Shown: positions 32,449 through 42,679 of the stretch, piece by piece
How positions within the stretch are numbered: the first letter of the stretch is position 1
Layout of the letters: each line of letters opens with the position of its first letter
NCBI GenBank assembly: GCA_016720855.1
Contig: JADKJU010000003.1
Coordinates: 248,001 to 312,000 of the forward strand
Direction: 5' to 3'
DNA: 64,000 bases
Source: Betaproteobacteria bacterium
GTDB lineage: Bacteria; Pseudomonadota; Gammaproteobacteria; Burkholderiales; Usitatibacteraceae
Program-made: the position numbers and the translations under genes
Notes under the pieces: generated by a model
Told to the model about the DNA's origin: nothing
Databases searched by the model: none
Seen by the model: only the letters and a program-made list of their open reading frames with translations

Positions 32449-33090
32449 GTGAAATCAGCCGTGGAGCGGGGCCGGCCGGGGGCGCTGATTGCCTTGGCGC
32501 TGACGACGGGGATGCTGGCCGTTTCCCCGGACAGCGCCGCCCTCGACGTGATAGCGGCACAGAATCTCTCCCGACAGAGCGGCTGCCTGGAATGCCACAG
32601 CGTTTACCAGAAGAAGATCGGGCCGGCCTGGAAGGAGGTCGCCGCCAGGTACCACGGCGAGGCCGGCGCTTCACAGAGGCTGTACGCGCACGTCACGACG
32701 GGACGCAAGGCCAGGTTCGACGACGGTCACGAGGAGAGCCATCCGGTCGTCAAGACGAGCGACACGAAGCGGATCCAGAACCTCGTGGACTGGATACTCG
32801 CGCTGCCCGTCGCCGCCCCGGTCGACGCCAAGGCCGCTGAGACGCTCGCCCGCCAGAGTCGCTGCCTCAAGTGCCATGCGGTCGACAAGGCCAGGGAGGG
32901 CCCCGCGTGGAAAAGCGTCGCCGCCAAGTACCTCGGCAGCGTCGGCGCCGAGGACAAGCTCTACAAGCACGTCACGACGGGCCGCAAGGCGAGGTTCGCC
33001 GATGGCCACGAAGAAGACCATCCGGTCGTGAAGACACCGGACCCGGACCGCATCAACAACCTGGTCAACTGGATCCTGTCGCTCAGGTAG
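32449..33090 (+). CDS. Diheme cytochrome c made of two tandem class I domains
   Basis: About 213 aa from a GTG at 32449 preceded by GTGAGGCCAAC; an in-frame TTG at 32413 is an alternative. The signal peptide ends near SAALD. Two homologous domains follow, with haem sites CLECH (46-50) and CLKCH (139-143). Each domain resembles the monoheme protein at 31184 and ends NLV(D/N)WIL. Neither contains a Met after the signal peptide. In the ligand position are His98 (DGHEESHPVVKT) and His191 (DGHEEDHPVVKT). It appears to be a duplication of the monoheme gene and would act as a periplasmic electron carrier. Confidence 0.88.
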   Translation: MKSAVERGRPGALIALALTTGMLAVSPDSAALDVIAAQNLSRQSGCLECHSVYQKKIGPAWKEVAARYHGEAGASQRLYAHVTTGRKARFDDGHEESHPVVKTSDTKRIQNLVDWILALPVAAPVDAKAAETLARQSRCLKCHAVDKAREGPAWKSVAAKYLGSVGAEDKLYKHVTTGRKARFADGHEEDHPVVKTPDPDRINNLVNWILSLR

Positions 33091-33111
33091 TTTCAAGAAG
33101 CGCAGGAAAGA

Positions 33112-33137
33112 AAAAAGCCCGCCGAAGCGGGCTTTTT
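33112..33137. terminator. Bidirectional terminator between the diheme cytochrome and rpoD
   Basis: AAAAAGCCCGC (33112-33122) and GCGGGCTTTTT (33127-33137) form an 11-bp stem with a CGAA tetraloop. T runs follow on both strands, so it can end the plus-strand cytochrome operon and the minus-strand rpoD transcript. Confidence 0.9.
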
Positions 33138-33153
33138 CAACGGCGAGAGCGAC

Positions 33154-35496
<2,343 letters not shown>

Positions 35497-35543
35497 GCGC
35501 ATCTCCGGAAGGGGCAAGTCGTTGGAGAAAACCGCCTATTTTA

Positions 35544-37361
35544 TCACTGTTTAGGTGGCATTTCGAGGGCAGAGTTCACCCCTTTTGCAGCAGCCTGCCG
35601 GTCCTTGAGCCCGGACAGCTCGACCTTTTCCGCCTCCGAAAGCCCGCCGGCCATGGACCGGGCCTCGAGCTCGGACTTGCGGCGCTCGGAGCGCTGCAGC
35701 CCCAGCTTGTCCTGCAAGCCGGCCAATTCGGCCGCCAGGTCCAGGTCCGCCTCCGGAACCTCGTCCAGGATGCTGGCATCCCGGATGGCTGCGTGAAGCG
35801 CCGGTCCGTGCTCGGAATTCTCGAAGTGGGCCATGGCCTGCCCCAGGGTGAGGCCCGCGTCACCCTCCCGGGCAAAGGCGAGAACTGCGTGCAAGGCACG
35901 GCCCTCCGCGGTGCTTTCGGCCACCAGATCCGGATCGACCGATCGGGCCAGGTCGGGCTTGCGCAGCACCCGCTGCAGGATCTGCGCCTCGAGGGAGTGC
36001 GCCCGGCGCACCACCCGGGCCGGCGGTGCATGTCGAATCCGACCCGACTCCCGGGGGGGTAGGTATCCCGGAATTTCGCCCGGATCCAGGCCCGCCATCT
36101 CGGCCATCCGCTTGCGGATCATCGCGCCCAGCGCCGGCGCCTCGATCTGAGAAACCAGGGGCCTGGCCTGGGCAAGGAACCGGGCCCGGCCCTCCTCGGT
36201 GCCCATGTCCACTTTCGACGCGATTTCGGAAAGGAGGAATTGCGACAGCGGCTTCGCGCCGGCCAGCGCCTCGAGGAAGGCCTCCTTGCCCACGCGCCGC
36301 ACGAAGGTATCGGGGTCGTCCTCGGATGGCAGGAAGAGGAAGGCCACGGACTTGCCGTCCGCCAGCACCGGAAGCGACACCTCGAGCGCCTTCCACGCTG
36401 CCTTGCGTCCCGCGTTGTCCCCGTCGAAGCAGAACACGACGCTGTCGGCGGTCCTCAGGAGCTTGGCCAGATGCATCGGCGTGGTCGCGGTTCCCAGCGT
36501 GGCCACCGCGTTCTCCACCCCGTGCTGGGCGAGCGCCACGACATCCATGTAGCCCTCGACGACGATGACGAGGTCGTTGTCGCGGATCGCGCGCCGCGCC
36601 TGCCAGAGCCCGTAGAGCTCGCGGCCCTTCTCGAAAAGCGGCGTCTCGGGAGAGTTCAGGTACTTGGGCTCGCCTTCGCCGATGATCCTGCCGCCGAAGC
36701 CGATCACGCTGCCGCGGGAATCGAGGATCGGAAACATGACGCGCCCCCGGAAGCGATCGTAGCGCCGGCTTTTCTTCGCCGGCTCGCCGTCCTGGCCCTC
36801 GCCGCCCTCCGAGTCGATGACGAGGCCCGTGTCCTTCATCTCTACCGCCTCGTAATCCGCGAACACGCCCTTGAGCGACTGCCAGGCGTCCGGCGCGTAG
36901 CCCAATCCGAACCGGGCCGCGATCTCGCCGGTCAAACCGCGGCGCTTGAGGTACTCGACCGCTTCGGAGGATTTCCGGAGCTCGGCGCGGTAGTAATTGA
37001 GCGCCTCCATCATCCGGTCGGCGAGTCCCTTGGCCTGCGCGGCCGCGGGCCGGCCCGGGAGGCCGCCGCGAACCTCGGGAACCTCCATGCCGACCTGCTG
37101 CGCGAGTTCCCGAATGGCATCCGGATAAGGCAGACCCGAGTACTCCATCACGAAGCCGATGGCGTTCCCGTGCGCGCCGCAGCCGAAGCAGTGGTAGAAC
37201 TGCTTCGAGGGGCTCACGTTGAAGGACGGCGTCTTCTCGTCGTGGAACGGGCAGCAGGCCTTGTAGTTGGCACCGGCCTTCTTCAGCCGCACGTGACGGT
37301 CGATCACATCCACGATATCGACGCGGCCGAGGAGCGACTGGATGAAATCCTGCGGGATCAT
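35544..37361 (-). CDS. dnaG: DNA primase
   Basis: 605 aa from an ATG at 37361 (MIPQDFIQSLLGRVDIVDVI). The zinc-binding domain CPFHDEKTPSFNV...FYHCFGCGAHGN is at the N-terminus. The TOPRIM core follows (VIVVEGYMDVVALAQHG, FCFDGDNAGRKAAWKAL, LFLPSEDDPDTFVR) and a C-terminal helicase-interaction region. It makes RNA primers for replication. It lies upstream of rpoD with a 47-bp gap, as in the conserved macromolecular-synthesis operon. A longer frame to 37421 is possible but unsupported. Confidence 0.96.
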   Translation of the reverse strand: MIPQDFIQSLLGRVDIVDVIDRHVRLKKAGANYKACCPFHDEKTPSFNVSPSKQFYHCFGCGAHGNAIGFVMEYSGLPYPDAIRELAQQVGMEVPEVRGGLPGRPAAAQAKGLADRMMEALNYYRAELRKSSEAVEYLKRRGLTGEIAARFGLGYAPDAWQSLKGVFADYEAVEMKDTGLVIDSEGGEGQDGEPAKKSRRYDRFRGRVMFPILDSRGSVIGFGGRIIGEGEPKYLNSPETPLFEKGRELYGLWQARRAIRDNDLVIVVEGYMDVVALAQHGVENAVATLGTATTPMHLAKLLRTADSVVFCFDGDNAGRKAAWKALEVSLPVLADGKSVAFLFLPSEDDPDTFVRRVGKEAFLEALAGAKPLSQFLLSEIASKVDMGTEEGRARFLAQARPLVSQIEAPALGAMIRKRMAEMAGLDPGEIPGYLPPRESGRIRHAPPARVVRRAHSLEAQILQRVLRKPDLARSVDPDLVAESTAEGRALHAVLAFAREGDAGLTLGQAMAHFENSEHGPALHAAIRDASILDEVPEADLDLAAELAGLQDKLGLQRSERRKSELEARSMAGGLSEAEKVELSGLKDRQAAAKGVNSALEMPPKQ

Positions 37362-37436
37362 GCGGGTAGGGTCGGTCCCGGTCCCTGTACGAATCGATTT
37401 CCCGCGGGCGGGCGGGAACACCGGCCTTGCGGCGGT

Positions 37437-37883
37437 TCAGCCTGCCAGCTTCGCCTTCACCAGCGCCGACACGCGGCCCATGTCCGCGCGGCCGGCCATC
37501 CGGGGCTTCACGATCGCCATCACCTTGCCCATGTCCGAGGGCGCCGTGGCCCCGGCGGCGGCCACCGCCGCGGCGATGATCGCGTCGATCTCGATGTCGG
37601 GCAACTGCTGGGGAAGGTACGCCTGCAGGATGGCCATCTCCCGCTTCTCGACATCGGCCAGGTCCTGGCGCCCCGCCTGCTCATACTGGGTGATGGAGTC
37701 CTTGCGCTGCTTGAGCATCCTCTCGATGACCGCAACGACGTCCGCGTCACCGAGCGTGATCCGCTCGTCCACCTCGCGCTGCTTCATGGCCGCGGTGAGC
37801 AGGCGCAGCGTGCCGAGGCGTTCGGCCTCGCGCGCCTTCATGGCCGTCTTCACGTCGTCGATGATCCTGTCGCGCAGCAGCAT
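37437..37883 (-). CDS. yqeY: GatB/YqeY domain protein
   Basis: 148 aa. It matches the YqeY family throughout: LRDRIIDDVKTAMKAREAERLGTLRLL, a central VIERMLKQRKDSITQYEQAGR and the C-terminal MGKVMAIVKPRMAGRADMGRVSALVKAKL. The domain resembles the tRNA-binding tail of GatB, but its role as a stand-alone protein is unproven. It lies between rpsU and dnaG, a common position in betaproteobacteria. Confidence 0.93.
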   Translation of the reverse strand: MLLRDRIIDDVKTAMKAREAERLGTLRLLTAAMKQREVDERITLGDADVVAVIERMLKQRKDSITQYEQAGRQDLADVEKREMAILQAYLPQQLPDIEIDAIIAAAVAAAGATAPSDMGKVMAIVKPRMAGRADMGRVSALVKAKLAG

Positions 37884-37960
37884 GGGTGCCTTTGCCGGAA
37901 ACGACCGCGGCGAGCGGGGCGCTCGGGCCCGGCTCGCCGCGAAGAAATGACTGGGGCCGG

Positions 37961-38173
37961 TCAGTACAGCTTCGGCGGGAGCATCTGCGAGCGCATGCGC
38001 TTGTAGCGGCGCTTCACGGCGGCCGCGTGCTTGCGCTTGCGTTCGGCCGTGGGCTTCTCGTAGAACTCGCGAGCGCGCAGTTCGGTGAGGAGGCCCGTCT
38101 TCTCGATCGCGCGCTTGAAGCGGCGCAAAGCGACGTCGAAAGGCTCGTTTTCCTTGAGGCGAATGGTCGGCAT
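37961..38173 (-). CDS. rpsU: 30S ribosomal protein S21
   Basis: 70 aa from an ATG at 38173. The sequence MPTIRLKENEPFDVALRRFKR and the basic middle and C-terminus (AERKRKHAAAVKRRYKRMRSQ) are diagnostic for bS21, which helps start-site selection by the 30S subunit. It is the first gene of the rpsU-yqeY-dnaG-rpoD run and has a sigma-70-like promoter 38 bp upstream. An upstream in-frame extension to 38230 runs into that promoter and is rejected. Confidence 0.96.
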   Translation of the reverse strand: MPTIRLKENEPFDVALRRFKRAIEKTGLLTELRAREFYEKPTAERKRKHAAAVKRRYKRMRSQMLPPKLY

Positions 38174-38210
38174 GTCTGGGTTCCGGGTGGGACAGCGCTG
38201 AAAACCCTGC

Positions 38211-38239
38211 ATAATATCAAAGTTTTGCATCCCTGAAAA
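38211..38239 (-). promoter_or_regulatory. Sigma-70-type promoter of the rpsU-dnaG-rpoD operon
   Basis: On the minus strand TTTTCA (38239-38234) and TATTAT (38216-38211) are separated by exactly 17 bp. The predicted transcript start is about 30 bp before the rpsU ATG. It lies in the short divergent gap with tsaD. Confidence 0.6.
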
Positions 38240-38262
38240 GGCGCTTCTGGCGCCGCTCCGAC

Positions 38263-39276
38263 GTGCTGACCCTCGGCATCGAAACCTCCTGCGACGAGAC
38301 CGGTATCGCGCTCTATGACAGCGAGCGCGGCGTGCTGGGCGACGCCCTGCATTCCCAGGTCGATCTGCACGCCCTGTACGGCGGCGTGGTGCCTGAACTC
38401 GCCTCCCGCGACCATATCCGTCGGGTGGTGCCGCTGGCCCGCGAGGCGCTGGCGCAGGCCGGGTGCACCCTGGGGGACGTGGACCTCATCGCCTATACCG
38501 AGGGGCCGGGGCTCGCCGGCGCCCTCCTGGTGGGCGCCTCGGTGGCTGCGGGATTGGGCATCGCGCTCGGCAAGCCCGTGGTCGGCATCCATCATCTCGA
38601 GGGTCACCTCCTGTCGCCGCTCCTCGCCGATCCCGGGCCGGCGTTTCCCTTCGTCGCGCTGCTCGTCTCCGGCGGGCATACGCAACTCATGGCCGTGGAA
38701 GGCGTGGGCCGCTACGAGTTGCTGGGCGAAACGGTGGACGACGCGGCCGGCGAGGCCTTCGACAAGACCGCGAGCCTGCTGGGATTGGCGTATCCCGGGG
38801 GCCCGGCGCTTGCGAAACTGGCGCTCGAAGGCGATGCAAGGCGTTTTGCGTTCCCGCGCCCGATGATCGCAAGCGACGGGCTCGATTTCAGCTTCAGCGG
38901 CTTGAAGACAGCCGCCCTGCTCTGCGTGCGCAAGCATCCGCTCGACGACCGGACACGGGCCGACATTGCCGCCTCGTTCCAGGCCGCGGTCGTCGATGTG
39001 CTGGTCGCCAAGTGCCTTCGCGCCCTCGAGGCGACCGGCATGGGGCGCCTGGTCGTTGCCGGAGGAGTCGGCGCCAACACCGCGCTACGCGAAAGGCTCG
39101 TTCGCGAAACGGCCCGCACGGGCGCCACGGCGTTCTTCCCGCCCCCGCAACTGTGCACCGACAACGGCGCCATGATCGCGTTCGCCGCCTCGCTGCGCCA
39201 TCGGAACTCTCCCGAGGGTTCGGCGAGTTTCCCGGTCCGGCCCCGGTGGGACCTGGCCGACATCACCAGGCCCTAG
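38263..39276 (+). CDS. tsaD: tRNA N6-threonylcarbamoyladenosine transferase TsaD
   Basis: 337 aa from a GTG at 38263. Family motifs are clear: GIETSCDETGIALYD, the metal-binding HHLEGHLLSP, LVSGGHTQL, DDAAGEAFDKTASLLGL and FSGLKTA, then VAGGVGANTALRERL and CTDNGAMIAFA. It transfers the threonylcarbamoyl group to A37 of ANN-decoding tRNAs together with TsaB and TsaE. It is divergent from rpsU, a conserved arrangement. Its stop overlaps that of the converging DUF4124 gene in the shared CTAG. Confidence 0.96.
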   Translation: MLTLGIETSCDETGIALYDSERGVLGDALHSQVDLHALYGGVVPELASRDHIRRVVPLAREALAQAGCTLGDVDLIAYTEGPGLAGALLVGASVAAGLGIALGKPVVGIHHLEGHLLSPLLADPGPAFPFVALLVSGGHTQLMAVEGVGRYELLGETVDDAAGEAFDKTASLLGLAYPGGPALAKLALEGDARRFAFPRPMIASDGLDFSFSGLKTAALLCVRKHPLDDRTRADIAASFQAAVVDVLVAKCLRALEATGMGRLVVAGGVGANTALRERLVRETARTGATAFFPPPQLCTDNGAMIAFAASLRHRNSPEGSASFPVRPRWDLADITRP

Positions 39277-39863
39277 TCCGTTCCCCGGCGATAGGCGCGC
39301 TCGGCGAGCGCCAGTTCCTCTTCGGCCACCTTGAGTTCATCCTCGAGCTTCTTCTGGCGCTCGTAGAACGCATCGAGCGGTACCCGGGTCGGGCAATTGA
39401 GCGACGGAACGCCACTGGGGTCGTTGGCGGCGAAACAATTGGGATTGGGCGGATTCTCGCCCGCCTTGAGCGGCGGGTAGCGATGCTGGACGGTCTGGAG
39501 CTCCTCGGGCAAGGGCTCACTGCCTCCGGCCAGCGCCTTTCTCGCGGCATCCACGCGCGCCTGCGCCGCGCGCAGTTTCCTGTCCAGATCCTCCCGGGCA
39601 AGGCGGCGGGTTTCGCCGATGCCGCCGGCAGTTCCGGCGCGCGGCGGGTTTTCGCCTGGCTTGGCCCCGGGAACGATATTGGAGGCGGTATCGGGCTCGA
39701 GCCGCGTCACCGTGCCGTCGTAGTTCTTCGGCTCCTTGTCCGAGTACGTGACCCTGCCCTGCCGGTCCACCAGCTTGTAGAGGACCTGTGCCCAGGCGGG
39801 TGTGGCCAGCATCACGGCCAGCGCCAGCAGCAGCGCGCCGCGCAACGCGGAGCGCTCAATCAA
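39273..39863 (-). CDS. DUF4124 secreted protein (second of a pair)
   Basis: About 196 aa if it starts at the TTG at 39863, which overlaps the stop of the upstream gene and gives a clean signal peptide (IERSALRGALLLALAVML...TPAWA). An ATG at 39899 would add 12 residues. The DUF4124 motif VLYKLVDRQGRVTYSDKEPKNYDG follows the signal. The C-terminal half is coiled-coil-like (ERQKKLEDELKVAEEELALAERAYRR) with two Cys. Function unknown; such proteins are common in betaproteobacterial envelopes. It is a paralogue of the gene just upstream. Confidence 0.75.
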   Translation of the reverse strand: MIERSALRGALLLALAVMLATPAWAQVLYKLVDRQGRVTYSDKEPKNYDGTVTRLEPDTASNIVPGAKPGENPPRAGTAGGIGETRRLAREDLDRKLRAAQARVDAARKALAGGSEPLPEELQTVQHRYPPLKAGENPPNPNCFAANDPSGVPSLNCPTRVPLDAFYERQKKLEDELKVAEEELALAERAYRRGTD

Positions 39864-40371
39864 TGGCAGCCTGCCGGGCGGCTTTGCGGGCGCTCTCATA
39901 CACGGCTTCCGCATTCTTCACCGCGTCGTCTAGCGACTTGATGCGCGCGTGATAGGCATCGGTCCGCTCCGGGCGCGCGCCGCCGCCTTTCTTGCCGAGC
40001 CACTTCAGCTCGTCCTCCAGCGGTTCCTCCCCCTCCTTGCGCGCCTTCTTCGCCGTCTCGAGGTTCTCGAGGGCGCGAGCGAGTTCCGCATCGGACTTCA
40101 CCCGCTTCAACTGCGGATCGCTGAGGGGCAGCAGCACGGGAGGCGAGGATGCCCCCACGGTCGTGAGGGTGGCACGATTGGCATTGAGATCGACCTCGAT
40201 CCGCGTCACCGTCCCTTCGAAATCCTTGAGCGGCGCCTTGTCGGCGTAGGTGATCTTGCCCTTCTTGTCGATGAGCTTCCAGACGACCTGCTTGTCCATG
40301 TCGGCCAAGGCGGACGTGGCCGCGAGGAGCGAGGGCAGGAGGATCGCAAGCAGGCGGGCGGGCTTCGTCAT
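39856..40371 (-). CDS. DUF4124 secreted protein (first of a pair)
   Basis: 171 aa from an ATG at 40371 with TAGGAGA upstream. The signal peptide (RLLAILLPSLLAATSALA) is followed by the DUF4124 motif VVWKLIDKKGKITYADKAPLKDFEG, the same fold as in the downstream neighbour. The C-terminal part is helical and charged (SDAELARALENLETAKKARKEGEEP), a probable coiled coil. Its stop overlaps the presumed start of the paralogue, so the two are probably co-translated after a duplication. No function is known. Confidence 0.82.
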   Translation of the reverse strand: MTKPARLLAILLPSLLAATSALADMDKQVVWKLIDKKGKITYADKAPLKDFEGTVTRIEVDLNANRATLTTVGASSPPVLLPLSDPQLKRVKSDAELARALENLETAKKARKEGEEPLEDELKWLGKKGGGARPERTDAYHARIKSLDDAVKNAEAVYESARKAARQAAID

Positions 40372-40381
40372 CGATATTCTC

Positions 40382-41146
40382 CTAGGCGGCTGCCGCGCGC
40401 GGCTCGCCGCAGACGGCGCAACGGGGATCACGGGAAAGGCGCACTTCGTGCCAGCGCGTGGCGCGCGCATCGAACAGCAGGAGCCGGCCCGCAAGCGTTT
40501 CGCCCACGCCCGCCAGGAGCTTGATCGACTCCATCGCCTGCATCGTGCCGATCACGCCGACCAGGGGCGCGAACACGCCCATCGTGGCGCAGCGCTCTTC
40601 CTCTCCCGACGTGGCCGCGGGAAAGAGGCAGTGATAGCAGGCCGAATCGGCCTGCCGGTTGTCGAAGACGGCGACCTGCCCGTCGAAACGGATTCCGGCA
40701 CCCGAGACCAGCGGCACCCGCGCCCGGACGCACGCTTCGTTGATGGCGTGGCGCGTGGCGAAATTGTCGGAGCAATCGAGAACCACGTCGGACTCGCGCG
40801 CCAGGGCAAGCAGGCGATCGGGCGCGAGGCGTTCGGGCAGGGCCACCAAGGCGATGTCCGGATTGATCGTCGCAAGCGTGCCCGTCGCGGACACCGCCTT
40901 GTTCATGCCAACGGCATCGACGCGATGCACGATCTGGCGCTGCAGGTTGGTGAGGTCCACCACGTCACCGTCCGCCACGGTGATCCGCCCCACCCCGCTC
41001 GAGGCGAGGTACAGGAGCGCGCCGGAACCCAGACCCCCGGCGCCGACGACCAGCGCCCGCGAGGCGAGCAGGCGTTCCTGGGATTCTTCGCCGAACCCGT
41101 CGAGCAGGAGGTGGCGGCTGTAGCGCAACCGCTGGCGGTCGTCCAC
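40382..41146 (-). CDS. moeB: Molybdopterin-synthase adenylyltransferase (MoeB/ThiF family)
   Basis: 254 aa from a GTG at 41146 with CCGGAGG upstream. The nucleotide-binding site is GAGGLGSGALLYLASSGVG, with DGDVVDLTNLQRQIVH and DCSDNFATRHAIN. Zinc is held by CYHC (in DSACYHCLF) and CAVC near the C-terminus, and RCATMGVFAPLVG covers the crossover loop. The protein adenylates the C-terminus of a small sulfur carrier (MoaD or ThiS); which one cannot be told from the sequence. The ctpA-moeB order is common in betaproteobacteria. It ends 10 bp before the DUF4124 start. Confidence 0.9.
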   Translation of the reverse strand: MDDRQRLRYSRHLLLDGFGEESQERLLASRALVVGAGGLGSGALLYLASSGVGRITVADGDVVDLTNLQRQIVHRVDAVGMNKAVSATGTLATINPDIALVALPERLAPDRLLALARESDVVLDCSDNFATRHAINEACVRARVPLVSGAGIRFDGQVAVFDNRQADSACYHCLFPAATSGEEERCATMGVFAPLVGVIGTMQAMESIKLLAGVGETLAGRLLLFDARATRWHEVRLSRDPRCAVCGEPRAAAA

Positions 41147-41169
41147 GGCGCGCCCTCCGGTGTCCGGGC

Positions 41170-42609
41170 CTACTTCACGGCCGCGGCGGTGATCGGCAGG
41201 CCCTTGAGGTACTTGAGCGCGGCGGCGAGCTGGAGGTCTTCCTTCTTTGCGGCGTCCACGGCGGGTTTCGCACCGGTTCCCGCTTTCGCCCCCGGCTCGG
41301 GCTTGGCATCGGGCACCGGTTTCGCGGCGGCCGGCTTCGCGGCAGCAGGCTGTTCCGCGGACTTCGCGGAATCCGCCTTTTCCTTCTCGCCGTCTCCCGT
41401 CAGGTGATGCTGCAGGTCGGCTTCGCGCATGAAGACGCGGGAGTCCGTTGCGGCATCCTCGACCACGATGTCGGGCGCGATGCCCTTGGCCTGGATGGAC
41501 CTGCCATTGGGCGTGTAATAGCGTGCCGTGGTGAGTTTCACGGCCTGGTTGTTGGGCAGCGGCAGGATCGTCTGCACTGAGCCCTTGCCGAAGGTCTGGG
41601 TGCCGACGAGGGTGGCACGATGGTGGTCCTGAAGCGCGCCAGCGACGATTTCGGAAGCGGACGCCGAGGCGCCGTTCACGAGCACGACGAGCGGCACGGT
41701 CTTGACGGCGGGCGGGAGCTTCGAGAGGTAGTCCTCACGGAACGCCCCGCGCACGTAGTTCTCCCGGCTGGCGGTGAGACGCATCTTGGCATCCTCGGTG
41801 CGCCCGTCGGTATAGACCACCAGCGCGTTCTTCGGCAGGAACGCAGCGGATACGGCGACCGCCGAGTTGAGCAGCCCGCCCGGATTCATGCGCAGGTCGA
41901 TCACGATCCCCTTCATGTCGCCGTTCGACTGCTTGTAGAGGTCGTTCAGGGCCGTCACGAGGTTCTCGCCGGTGTGCTCCTGGAACTGCGTGATGCGCAC
42001 CATGCCGTAGCCCGGCTCGATCATCCGCGCCTTCACGCTCTTCACGCGGATCACGTCCCGCTTGAGCTTGATGTCGAAAGGAGCGGGCTCGCTCTTGCGC
42101 ATGATGGAGAGCGTGACCTCGGTGTTGGGCTTGCCGCGCATCTTCTTCACGGCGTCGTTCAGGCTCATTCCCTTGAGACTCACGCCGTCGATCTTGACGA
42201 TGAGGTCGCCCGCCTGCACGCCCGCGCGATGCGCAGGCGTGTCCTCGATGGGGGCGACGACCTTCACGAAGCCGTCCTCGCTGCCCACCTCGATGCCGAG
42301 GCCGCCGAATTCGCCCTGGGTACCGACCTGCAGATCCTTGTAGGCATCCTGGTCGAGGAAGGCGGAGTGCGGGTCGAGCCCCGTCAGCATCCCGTTGATC
42401 GCTTCCTTGAGCAGTTTCTTGTCCTCGACGGGCTCGACATAGTCGTTCTTGATGCGCCCGAAGACTTCGGAGAAAAGCCTGAGGTCGTCCACGGGCAACT
42501 GCGCCGAGGACGCCTGGCGATCGGCGACCGCGGAGAAATGCAGGCTGGCGGCGATGCCGAGTGCGGCGCCGAGAACCACCAATCCGACCTGCTTGAGTCT
42601 GCTGCTCAT
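41170..42609 (-). CDS. ctpA: C-terminal processing peptidase (S41, CtpA)
   Basis: 479 aa. An N-terminal signal anchor (VGLVVLGAALGIAASLHFSA) is followed by the S41 N-terminal helices, a PDZ domain (GGLGIEVGSEDGFVKVVAPIEDTPAHRAGVQAGDLIVKIDG) and the protease core. The catalytic Ser is in NGASASASEIVAGALQDH and the Lys in TFGKGSVQT, 24-26 residues further on, as expected. The C-terminal 80 residues are an Ala/Lys/Pro-rich tail with low-complexity repeats. It cleaves periplasmic proteins at their C-termini and, with the adjacent EnvC-like protein, suits a role in cell-wall remodelling. Confidence 0.94.
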   Translation of the reverse strand: MSSRLKQVGLVVLGAALGIAASLHFSAVADRQASSAQLPVDDLRLFSEVFGRIKNDYVEPVEDKKLLKEAINGMLTGLDPHSAFLDQDAYKDLQVGTQGEFGGLGIEVGSEDGFVKVVAPIEDTPAHRAGVQAGDLIVKIDGVSLKGMSLNDAVKKMRGKPNTEVTLSIMRKSEPAPFDIKLKRDVIRVKSVKARMIEPGYGMVRITQFQEHTGENLVTALNDLYKQSNGDMKGIVIDLRMNPGGLLNSAVAVSAAFLPKNALVVYTDGRTEDAKMRLTASRENYVRGAFREDYLSKLPPAVKTVPLVVLVNGASASASEIVAGALQDHHRATLVGTQTFGKGSVQTILPLPNNQAVKLTTARYYTPNGRSIQAKGIAPDIVVEDAATDSRVFMREADLQHHLTGDGEKEKADSAKSAEQPAAAKPAAAKPVPDAKPEPGAKAGTGAKPAVDAAKKEDLQLAAALKYLKGLPITAAAVK

Positions 42610-42679
42610 GTTCGCTACCTCAGCCGATGATCAGGACAATGCCGCAGCCGGGTTTCACGCGGCACCCCTCCGGGATGCC

